Of a DNA stretch of 64,000 nt, positions 15,401-25,689 are shown one piece after another. Origin of the DNA: Larus michahellis (taxonomy: Eukaryota > Chordata > Aves > Charadriiformes > Laridae); the NCBI RefSeq assembly GCF_964199755.1, contig NC_133911.1:3251001-3315000 (forward strand), given 5' to 3'. Positions within the stretch are counted from its first letter, which is position 1; each line of letters starts with the position of its first letter. The notes beneath the pieces were generated by a model. That model did no database searches, was not told where the DNA came from, and saw only the letters and a list, made by a program, of their open reading frames with translations. The position numbers were made by a program, and so were the translations under genes.

Positions 15401-18400
15401 AGGGAGAAATGGGGAGCTTGTCCCAATTTGTCTGCCCTTCTAATTCTGAACTTCACCGCTAGTCTGAACACGCCACTAGAGACAGAGTAGAATCGGTAAT
15501 GAGATTTATCAGTGCTCGGCATCTCTGGCTTTCTCAGATTTTGGTTTTGAATGGGTACTGCAGTGGCACTGACATAAAAGCACCTCCTGTTTCCCAGTCT
15601 TTGTTCTGCCTGCGGCTGGAGAAGTGCTCTGTCGTCCCTGTGTTTCAAGAATATGTTCTGTCTCCTGATTAGCACATCTCCTCATTTTTCTCATACAATC
15701 TGCATTATTAATCTGCCTCCTCTTTCGTGCAAAATAGAACATATAAAAACCTGTAAGAGTGACTACTGGAGCCCTTCGCCATGCTGTTTAAGAGGCTTGT
15801 TTTATTTGCAGTTGTTGATCTCAGACAAGAGTGCCGAAAATTCAGTGGTGGGTGTTGTTGCAAAGCAGAGGATGTGAGAGCGGCAGACAGAGGAGTGGTG
15901 TCAGGTTGGGGCTGGGAGGTGGGAATGCGTCACGGAGGTCAGGAAGACTTTGCCACATACACGCGTGCTGTATCCCCAGCCAGCCAGCAGTGAGGTTGAA
16001 CTGCAAGTGAGAAGCTTCCAGGATGCTAATTCAGAGCTTTTCCTTGTTCTGACTAGTTATCCGTGCACCCTGCGCCAGTATCTGAGGGAGAGCAGTCCGG
16101 ATATTCGTCTCTCCACAATGATGATTTTACAGCTCTTGGAAGGCGTGGACCATCTTGTTCGACATGGAATAGCACACAGAGACCTGAAATCTGACAACAT
16201 CCTGGTTGAATTTGATTCTGGTATGTAGATCGCTGAGTAGAAATGCCAATTAAGTCATGCACAGAAGTGATGCAGCCGTGTAGGTATTTGGGAAAGTCCT
16301 ACCCAGGCATGCGTTTGGGAGAAAAATGAGCATCAAACCCTTTGAAGAATCTCGGGTTTAGTTTTTAGCTTACCGCTTGCTGTCATTGCAGCACTGGGGA
16401 AGTCATTTGTCCTGTCTGTGCCTCAGATTTGGATCATTAAAATGGACTTGAAAGGAGCGTTGTGCTGTAATCAGATGGAGAGATGCGGAGTATTGCTAAG
16501 GTTTTGAGTTGCACAAGCACAGCGAATGTTGTCTGGAGCAGATGGGCATATAGTAACGCCACATCGATGCTGGAGGTGCCTTTGCTTCAGGCTCTTTGCC
16601 AAATAGCGCAGCATGGTTCTTAAAATCCCACCTCTCGGTGGGTCAGGTTAATGGTGCTGCACCCTGGGACGATGAAACGTCGGTTGGAAGGCAAGGGAAC
16701 CCACAGCGTTAAAGCCCAAAGCAGTGTTTTCATCGTCTTGTTCTCCTGTCAGCCTCTGTAACTGAGTTTTTAATTACCTGAGCTCTTTTTTAGCGTGATT
16801 GAGATTTGAACAGGCAGGAAACAATAGCAGGCAGCCAGATCTGTGTAATTAAAGGTTTTGGTGCAGCAGCTGTGGAAGGTTTTCAGCAATAATAATGCTA
16901 TCCTTTTTTTCTGGAAGGAAAAGCTGCTCTGGAGCAATTCTGAATGTGGTTAGGAATGATCGAAAGCATCGATTTTTCCATATCGGAGTCTGGAGAAGTA
17001 ATGATTCTACTTTACAATGTTTGACTTGTCATCAGGACAAAACTATTAACTATTGCAAAGTTTCTCCAACCTTTTGCTATAGCAAAGTGTGTGTGTATAT
17101 ATATGTAGAAGTATATATATAAAAATAAAAGTGTGTATATATATATTTAAGTGTATATATATATGTAGCTTTTGCTGTAGATAAAAAGAAAGGGAAAAAA
17201 TGAATATATTCCTCCATCATGGATGAGTCTCTAACCTCAACTGTCTTCAATTTTATGGTATCCACGACATTTTTTGAGACGCACGTGCCATGGGGAGCAG
17301 TAATATCATTTAAACAGGAAATGGAATAACAAGTTTTGTTTTAATAAAACCAATATTTCACCTAATGTCACAGAGGAGAAGCAGGAAAGCTGCGTGTGGT
17401 TGTGCTGATTCCTGGGGGTTTTGAGATTGTTCCTGCAGAGTCTCTCTGGTTTCCGTGTGATGGACAGCAGGTACTCCTGAACTGAACGCTAACTCTGCTC
17501 GCCCTGTGTCGTTCGCAGCTGACTGCCCCTGGTTGGTGATCACGGACTTCGGTTGCTGTTTGGCAGATGAAAACATCGGCTTGAGACTGCCTTTCACCAG
17601 CTCTTACGTGGATCGGGGCGGCAACGGCTGCCTTATGGCACCCGAGGTAAATCCCCCAGTAGCAATGGTTTGTCTTGCTGGTTGTCAGCTTGTCCTGCTG
17701 GTGGGACTAAAAAGTTTCAACCGAAGCTGTGATGCAGGCTGTGATAGGAACTTGAAAAAGGCTGGGATTGGGTCTAGAAGCAGTGGAAAGCATACCAGCA
17801 CATCACGTTGCCATGATTTGTCCCTGAGCCTTCCCCAGCGTGCACACAGCAATACTTGCTAATGTGGCCTCTGCTGGTGTGTGTTCACAGTAATACCTGC
17901 TGAAAACCTCTGCCATCAGAGTGATCATTTTCTGTCCGTTCCTGCTTATTGACATAACTTGATCATGCAAGACAGGACCCGTAGCATAACTAATCTCACC
18001 CTCTTGGGGAGCCGTGTCCCGTAAAGCAGCGTAGAAGATCCTACCTTGAGTTACGCTTGATAAACATCTCTGTGTTAATAAAAAAAGTCCCCTTCAGTCC
18101 TGTGCTGAGAAGCTGTCGAACAGACACCTTGAGTGCTAAAAGGTGAAACATCATCAGTGGGTATTACGAGGCAGAATTGACCTTTCCCACAAGAAGGTTA
18201 ATTTTCAGTCTTTTCTCTGGCCCCTTTCTGTGTAGCTATGAAAGAAGTTTATGCAGCAGTCCTTGTGTTGCGACAGTAGTTTTTGGATGAAGTTCAAGGT
18301 GGTTGTGAAATTATGTACAGGTCCTTTTTATTTCGCTGATGATGACCGTAGTAAAAGCGAAAACACCCTTAACTTGACCTGGAGCACCTTGCCTTGCGTT

Positions 18401-19627
18401 GCCTAAGTGCTGGTGCAGTATCGGTTGTTCATCTGCATGTCTCCTGTCAGCCTAAAATCCCAGAGTGAAATAGCCCTCGGGACTCTGTGAATGCTGGTCA
18501 GGGGCAACGATTAAAGCCTAGGCACAATGACCAAACTCCTCCCAGCGTCCTGGTGGGCTGAGCGATGTCTAGAGCATTCCAATAGTGAATATTTGCACCA
18601 GAGATTTAGATGAAACCCAGCTTTGGTTTCAGTCTCAGTTTATTACAGCGAAAATGCTGTCTCAACCCTTGAAAATGAGTTTTAGCACAGAGCCCACACT
18701 AGAACTGTTTATTTGAACATCGCCATCTGTGTGACAGGTGATCACAGCGTCGCCTGGCCCAGGCACGGTGATCAACTACAGTAAAGCTGATGCTTGGGCT
18801 GTCGGAGCAATCGCCTATGAAATCCTTGGCCTGGCCAATCCTTTCTACGGCCACGGGGACTCGACTCTGGAAAGCAGAAGTTACCGGGAAGACCAGTTGC
18901 CGAGCCTGCCCGATCACGTGCCCCTTGAGGTGAAGCAAGTGATAAAGATGCTACTTCAGAGGGATCCCAACAAGGTAAGAAACTGTTGTCTTGAAGAAGT
19001 TGTCTGACCAGCCTTTGGGAGTATTCTTTTAGATCATTTCACTCTGGAGGGCTCAGGACTGTATTCCAGGTGTCACTGCAGTCTAGATAATGATCAAAGA
19101 CAAACAAAAGGTCTTTGCTGAAGTAGAGTGTGGGCACTGAATAGTTTCAGGAAATTCAGTGGATGTTTGTGTCAGAGGCTGGACCTCGAATTGGGGGGGG
19201 GGTATGTGCAGCTGCCTGATAATAAATAGTGATAAAGAGCTTTTTTTTATTCGTTGAGACTTTGTGGTGCCTTATGGGAGGCCTGGGGAACTTTTGGCAG
19301 CATACACACTACATGTGATGGGGTTGCAGCAGGATCGGCTAATCTTCCCTCTCCTTCCTTTTGCAGAGATTGTCTGCTAGAGTTGCTGCTAACGTGCTTC
19401 ACCTAAGCCTCTGGGGGGAAAGTGTTCTAGCGTCCAAGACCCTGAAACCCGACCAGATGATCGCCTGGCTTCTCTGCCAGTCTGCGGCCGCTTTGCTCAC
19501 AGACAGACTGGTGGATAAAAGCCGGGTAGAAACCAAAATGAAGATGTGCTTTTTGGCAAACCTTGAGTATGAAGACCTCTGGGCAGCGCTATTCCTGTTG
19601 CTGGCCTGGAGGAGCCGGTCTGGGTGA
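9475..19627 (+). CDS. PINK1: PINK1, mitochondrial Ser/Thr kinase
   Basis: Eight coding exons: 9475-9783, 11598-11909, 12892-12995, 14988-15170, 16057-16220, 17519-17646, 18738-18974 and 19367-19627. They give 565 aa (human 581). PINK1 senses damaged mitochondria and phosphorylates ubiquitin and Parkin to start mitophagy. The first 60 residues are Arg-rich and Pro-rich, as in a mitochondrial targeting signal, followed by a hydrophobic segment at about 72-86 that matches the PARL-cleaved membrane helix. Kinase landmarks are intact: glycine loop [12 protein letters not shown] (136-147), Lys201 in [16 protein letters not shown] with Asp345, and DFG with Asp367. The autophosphorylation serine equivalent to human Ser228 is Ser210, and the Thr257 position is Ser239. 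The C-terminal extension keeps the segment [14 protein letters not shown]. All introns are GT-AG. Confidence 0.97.
9850..10320. repeat. 52-bp minisatellite in PINK1 intron 1
   Basis: Nine units of about 51-54 bp, anchored on GGGGAGCCCCTCAGACACC. They begin near 9850, 9901, 9953, 10003, 10055, 10108, 10159, 10213 and 10265. Each unit also has a CATGAAGGG-like block and a G-rich stretch such as GGGATGGGGGTGG. Decayed relatives continue to about 10555. The array begins 66 bp after the exon 1 donor. Confidence 0.88.
17091..17168. repeat. TA/GT-rich microsatellite in PINK1 intron 5
   Basis: Interrupted runs of TATATA mixed with GTGTGTATAT fill this segment, an imperfect AT/GT dinucleotide repeat about 350 bp before exon 6. 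Confidence 0.8.
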
Positions 19628-22299
19628 AGAGTACTATCGGGGGCGTGACCGTGTGATAGATAAACAGCACTTTTAAAAGGCACATAGGAATCTGTCTTCT
19701 CTGTCTGCCTGAAATCCTGTAGTGCTTTAGGGAACAAAGCTGCAGGCCTGCGTTTAAGAGGTTTTTGAGTTTATCTCTGGCAAGTGTTAGTACACACTGC
19801 TTTTCTCTCCCTGCTAGAGGAAATGCCCTTGCCTCGTTACACTTTTGGTGAGGGTTTGCAGACCTTGCAGGTGTCCTGAGGTACGTGGTGGGTTTCACTC
19901 ACATTTGGGAATTCATCGTTGACTTCGAGGTTGTGTGTTGAATGAAGCAAGTTCCCTTTCAGAAGGGGATGTGTGTGGGAGGAGGCACTGTCTAGCTGCT
20001 CTTTACACGGAAGCATCACGGATTTGAGCAATACACGCAGAAAGCTGAGCTGACAAAGGGATGTGCAATCTTTATTTTTTTAGGGTGGCCTTAAGATGAT
20101 ATTCCTCTGCAGCTGCAGACGTATCTGGCTATAACTGACAGCCTAAAAGCCTCCTACTGAGGTGCTAGTGAGGTAAGGTGAGCGTCAGGAGCTGCTTGCT
20201 TCTTATGATAATGCGCCATTAAATACCTCACTAGTTGTACACAAAATAGGACAGTATGATGAACCCGAAACCTGCTTATATTTGTTTCTCGACTGTTGTA
20301 TTTGTGCAGTGGCTGCTGCTGCAGGGTCCAAGGCCGAGTCAAACTGTGCCTGGTTAGGGATAATTCTGCAACCGAAATGCTTAAAGAGTCCCTGCTTAAA
20401 GAGTTTAGTGTGATGCCCTTCTGTTTTACCTACCTGTTTATTCTGTTTAACAATGAAGTAATATCCTTTGCTCGGGGAGGATAAGAGACATCGATGTTTG
20501 AACGACAACAGTGGTGTTTATGAAAACATCATTCGATTTTGTGTCTGTAATTGTGTTTAGAGGAACATGGGGAGAAAGTTGTTGCACAATAAATGGAAGA
20601 TTAAGCTCTGCTGCCGAGTGGGTTCTCTAAATCTTGTTCATCTCTGCTCATGGGATCCAGGCTTTCGGTTGTGGAGGCCTGTGGGGCTCCGTAGCCCTGG
20701 TTCAGTGGTGTCTTAAAAGATCGTTCAGCTCTTTCCAGGTCCATCTCCAGGAGATGTTATTTTATTCCAGCAAGTGGAGTTTCCCAAAGTGGATTGGACC
20801 TTGCCTCCTGAATGTGCCTGTTCCCTGCTCTCCTGAGCGGTAAATCACTGGCTGCTCCTGCACTTTCCAGGTTGATGTCATGGTTTGCCAAATGGCTGGT
20901 ATCCCTAATCGTTACGCAGTAACGTGCCATCGAGGTCTCACACACTGCAACGGCGTCTGGTTCAGCAACGCTGCAAAACTACCTGGCAGGGAATAGCCCT
21001 GCTCATTCTGTCTGTGAACACGGGACGCTGCTGGGGATGTAAAGAAGGCTCAGCAAATAGCACAGGGCCTGGGAAATCACAGAAAATGAGCTCTTTGGGG
21101 TAAAAGCTGCAAAAATTGAATTTTTTAATCTTGGTCTGACCCTAACTAATACTGCTGCTGCTGTTTTCTTACATACTGAGCTCTTGCAGTGCATTTTTAC
21201 CTTGGATGACTGCCTTGAATTTGTGTGTGCACTCTCCCTTGAGCTCTGTACCCCCGGACTTAGCAGCCAGTTCCCCAAACGCTGTCGCTGGAGCTTTTTG
21301 AAGAGTAAATACGGTCGCTTTTTTGGTAGATCTCGGCTCTGACCTCTCTGTTGTTCTGCTGAACCAGCGAGAGCTGGTTAGCTCAGCAAGGCACAGCTCT
21401 GCTTTTTGACTCTTTAATCATCCTTCCAGTACCAGGCATGGAATACACACGTATTCCACACCTACACCAACTGTGTGGAGCAGGCTCTCTGCTGTGAACA
21501 TGCTCTGTTTTTTTTTCCCCCTTGACTTTCCTCCCAGGTCCAATTGCTACACGAGTAAGGGAGCAAAATTAGGAGCCAGAGTCGTCTGATTTCAAGCGTG
21601 TCGTTTTTAGGCCAACCAGGGTTTGGGCTGTGCCGGTTAACTCCAGACACTGGAAACTTGCTTCCCCTGGAAATCATCTCATTTCATCTCTCTGGCCTCA
21701 AAAATAGCCTAAAACTCTTGTCCCACAGCGCTTCCTCTGGTTCTTAAATCCCTGTTAGTGTTTCTTGTTTGCTTGCATTTTGTCTGTCTACGGTTCTGCT
21801 GAGGTTAGACTTTTTTTGTGTGTTCTTTCACTGCCTGCCTTTCATTAATGAGACATTTTTATGATTCTTCAGCATTCCGGGTGCTTTTGTAAAGCACAGT
21901 TTAAAAGTACGTGCTGTTAATGCAACAAATGCTGCCTTACTTTCTGCAAATCCCCGAAGGGGGAGTGAAACTGGAACGTTTCCCAGCGCGTCCCTCTTGC
22001 CCTGTCATGCTGAAGCCCCTTGCTGCCGTGTTTGTTCCTGGTGTTTGCCGGGAAGCAGATTGTCGTGGGGAAAAGGGGGTGGCCAAGAGGGGGAATGCGA
22101 GGCCCAAGCTGAATCTCTGCCCTTCCCTGAGCCGCAGAGTGTCCGGCTGCACTTTGGACCCTGGGGAGGGCAGAGGGAGGCATGGCGGAGGCAGCTGGCT
22201 CCCTGCCCGGCTGCGGCACTCCAGCCGGGACAGGACAGGCTCCGCGGCACCTCTCGCTCTGCTCCGTGTGGGGCAGAGGGTCAGAGCCTGTGGGGCAGG
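19628..22299. other. PINK1 3' UTR and PINK1-AGMAT intergenic DNA
   Basis: About 19628-20610 is the presumed PINK1 3' UTR, ending after AATAAA at 20588. The rest shows no conserved frame. The last 300 bp become GC-rich and are probably the AGMAT promoter and 5' UTR. Confidence 0.5.
20588..20593 (+). terminator. PINK1: PINK1 polyadenylation signal
   Basis: AATAAA about 960 nt after the PINK1 stop and 1.7 kb before AGMAT. It is the best placed canonical hexamer. Confidence 0.5.
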
Positions 22300-25200
22300 A
22301 TGAGGAGCCGTCTCTGGGCTTGCTGCAGCCAGCTGCTGCCCCGGGAAGCTGGGCTTCATGCTCGCAAGCTGTCTGCATTTGCCGCAGCGGCTGCCCCACG
22401 CCATGGCGTCTGGTCCCCTGCTCTCCTGGCCACCTCCGGCTCCTTGCCCGGCATATCCATGGGGCTCCTCCAGCGCCCAGCCCCAGGACATGGCACCTTT
22501 TGCCGCTGGGGCTCGCAGTTCAACGTGCCCCCCAGTGCCCAGTTTGTGGCCCGGCCCGTGGGGGTCTGCTCCATGATGAAACTGCCTGTTCAGGCGTCAG
22601 CGGAGGGACTGGATGCAGCTTTTGTCGGTGTCCCTCTAGATACGGGCACATCCAACCGGCCGGGAGCCAGGTAAGGGGTAGCCATGGTGCCAGGGGAGCC
22701 GGTGCTTCACTCTGGCCGGCTGGAATGGCTCTCATCCCACGAGAGAAGTGGTGCTGGCATTGGGAGCTCTGCCCAGCAGCTTTTCCTGGCTGTGTTCTCT
22801 CCGCAGGTTCGGCCCACGCCAGATCCGTGCTGAGTCGGCGATGGTGAGGAGGTACAACGGCAGCACCGGGGCAGCGCCGTTTGATTCCCTGCAGGTGGCT
22901 GACATCGGGGACGTGAATGTGAACCTCTACAACCTGCCTGACAGCTGCCGCCTCATCCGAGAGTCCTACCGGAAGATAGTGGCCTCCGGCTGCGTGCCCC
23001 TCACCTTGGGTAAGGACCCCACGACTCCCTGCCGTGCCACCGTGTCCCTGCTCATCCAAACTCCCTCTCCTCCTCCCCTCCTTCAGTCTGAACATGGTAG
23101 AAGGTGAGCAAGGAATCTGTCCCCTGCATGGGGCTAAATCATGGGTAAATTTACACTCTCTGCTGAAATTACTGCCATCAGTGGTGCCTCTTGTGTCAAA
23201 AATGGGGAGAATGGGTCAGCTAAGAGACTGTTTCAGTGCACAGCCTGAAGCTCAACCGCAAATCCGGCCGGCAGTGTGCTTTTGCTGTTTTGCTGTCCCA
23301 AAGTGTGAGTGGTTTGTGCCCCTCTGGAAAGCCTCAAGCGCCCGGCAGCGTGCTGCTTTGCACGGGCGGTGATTTGGGCGCCTGTTCAAGTTCCCAGCTG
23401 TCGCAGCTGGGCATGGCTAACTGAAGCGAGTGTATATAGTAAAGTGGGGCAAACTATCAGTTACAGCATCCTCCAAAGTGAATCAAGAACCTATTTATAG
23501 CCTTGGTCAAGGGTCCTGCTCCACAGGCTGCCCCTGCCAGCCCTCATGTGTCTCTGGTCCTCCCGAGGAGGGAAGAGGAAGCAACCTGCACCCAGGAGCC
23601 TCAGGTTTTCCTTCGGGAACGAAGCCCTGGGGTGTATAAAGAAGTGCAGGATAGATGCAAGGGGGGAAGAGTCCGCTGGGAACAAAGGTAATAAGCACTG
23701 AGCACCTCTTGGGGTGTGTTACACCCTCTTCCCTATCCTGTTGCAGGTGGAGATCACACCATAACATACCCCATCCTGCAGGCCGTGGCAGAAAAGTAAG
23801 TTTCCAACCTGGAGATGTAGAACAAGGACCTGGGAAGGAGCCGTGGGAAGGCTCCTGGTTTGCTATCCACGGCATAGGCAGGGCCACCGCGCACGGGGTG
23901 GGGACTGACATGGCCACCCTCTCTCGACTAGGCACGGTCCTGTGGGACTGGTGCACGTGGACGCTCACACCGACACCGGTGACAGAGCCCTGGGGGAGAA
24001 GATCTACCACGGGACCCCGTTCCGGCGCTGCGTGGAGGAAGGGCTGCTGGACTGCAGCCGCGTGGTCCAGATTGGCATCCGAGGCTCCTCCTATGACCCC
24101 GATCCTTACAAGTACTGCCGGGACCAGGTAAGCTCAGCCGCAGGCGTGTGTCGAGCACTGCTTTCTTTCCCTGCCATTAGTATTCCCACGTCATGACTAT
24201 TCCTATGTCATGACTTCAGCAGGAAAATAAATGTCTTTTCGGCGTCTTGTCCCCTGCCAGCGGCTTGGCCTGCAGGATAAACGCTCCTGGGATGCTGAGC
24301 TGTTAGCTGAGTGGAGAATAAGAAAGTGGGGGTGAGTGGAGGGTGCTCCCAGGTGCACCTCTGCAGCTTGGCCCTGGGATGAGGATTTATCCCAGCAGAA
24401 ATTCCCAGCGGGGCAGGGGATGCTCTATTTTGCCTGCCTTTCACAGACTCATAGAATGTGTTGGGTGGGAAGGGACCTCTAAAGGCCACCTGGTCCCACC
24501 CCCCTGCAGTGAGCAGGGACATCTGTAACTAGATCAGGTTGCTCAGAGCCTCATCCAGCCTGGCCTTGAACGTCTCCAGGGATGGGGCCTCCCCCACCTC
24601 TCTGGGCAACCTGGGCCAGTGTCTCACCACCCTCAGTGTGAAGAACTTCTTCCTGATGTCTAACCTAATCCTGCCCTGCTCTAGTTTAAACCATTGCCCC
24701 TCGTCCTGTCGCTCCATGCCCTTGCAAACAGCCCCTCCCCAGCTTTCTTGTAGGCCCCTCCAGGTACTGGAAGGCCGCTATAAGGTCTAGCGGTCACTAT
24801 AAGGTCTTTCCCTGTGTCTCTGCTCCCACAGGGTTTCCGGGTGGTCCCGGCTGAAGAGTGTTGGAGCAAGTCTCTGGCGCCGCTGATGGTGGAGGTGAGG
24901 AAGCAGATGGGGGACAAGCTGGTGTACATCAGTTTCGACATTGACGGACTGGACCCCGCCTATGCCCCAGGTACCGGGACGCCGGAGATAGCCGGGCTCA
25001 CGCCTGCGCAGGTAAGGGGGACGCAGCTTCGTTTCCCAGCGGGAAGGGGATGTTTTTGCTCCCATTAAAGGAGCTCGTGCTACCAATGCAGCGAAGGGAA
25101 ATGTTTGGGAGGCCAGGGAGCATTTCACAGTGACGAGGAAAGGAAATGTTGAACTGGTGTGTTTGGTCTGTATAGGCTGGGTTTCCTTAGCTGCACATGG

Positions 25201-25546
25201 GGAAGGCAGAGCCCCAGCCAGTCCGCTAGGTCAGATTTGATCCCAAACCTGTTTTCTTCCTAGGCTTTGGAGATCATTCGTGGCTGCAAAGGACTGAATA
25301 TCGTGGGATGCGACCTTGTAGAAGTTGCACCGATGTACGACGTCTCTGGTGAGCCTAAAGGTGCTTGAGAGCAGGATGTGTGCCTGGCAGAGGTGTCTGA
25401 CCATGCGGGTGAAAGCCGTTGGGCGTTCATGGCTTGTTTTTTTTTTTTTCCCCTCTTTTTGTCTTTTCATAGGCAACACGGCCCTCCTGGCAGCAAACCT
25501 GCTGTTCGAGATGCTGTGCGTTCTCCCCAGAGTGAAGACAATGTGA
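22300..25546 (+). CDS. AGMAT: AGMAT, agmatinase-family ureohydrolase
   Basis: Seven coding exons: 22300-22670, 22807-23009, 23747-23795, 23932-24127, 24832-25011, 25264-25348 and 25473-25546. They give 385 aa (human 352). It is a mitochondrial member of the arginase/agmatinase family, named for hydrolysis of agmatine to putrescine and urea; the physiological substrate of the vertebrate enzyme is debated. All six manganese ligands of the family are present: His195 in GGDHT, Asp218, His220 and Asp222 in DAHTD, and Asp309 and Asp311 in SFDID. The first 80 residues are Arg-rich, Ala-rich and Ser-rich, in keeping with a targeting peptide. Conserved sequence begins around [15 protein letters not shown]. 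The chosen ATG is the first in frame giving such a leader, but a later Met is possible. Intron 4 contains a CR1. Confidence 0.96.
24444..24790 (-). mobile_element. CR1 LINE 3' end in AGMAT intron 4
   Basis: About 345 bp of the CR1 3' region in reverse orientation, inserted antisense to AGMAT. Diagnostic pieces are CATAGAATGTGTTGGGTGGG, CCAGCCTGGCCTTGAACG, GAAGAACTTCTTCCTGATGT and GTACTGGAAGGCCGCTATAA. It is 5'-truncated with no open frame. The far end has a small internal repeat of CTATAAGGTCT near 24778 and 24798, and stops about 40 bp before the exon 5 acceptor. Confidence 0.93.
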
Positions 25547-25657
25547 GGGCAGCTCCCACCTGCCCCAGGGGCAACACAGCTCCCACCTCCGCCGAGGCTT
25601 TCCGCGTCCTGTTCCCCTTGTTCCCAAGTTGCAGGGAACGTGGGCTTTGCAGTAAGG

Positions 25658-25663
25658 AATAAA
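25658..25663 (+). terminator. AGMAT: AGMAT polyadenylation signal
   Basis: AATAAA 112 nt after the AGMAT stop, giving a compact 3' UTR. Confidence 0.65.
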
Positions 25664-25689
25664 TGCCATTTTACCGCTAGAAAAGGTAA

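Noticed and set aside
21374-21400. GGTTAGCTCAGC resembling a tRNA A box
   Set aside because: No B box or cloverleaf follows; GAGCTGGTTAGCTC is just a small inverted repeat.
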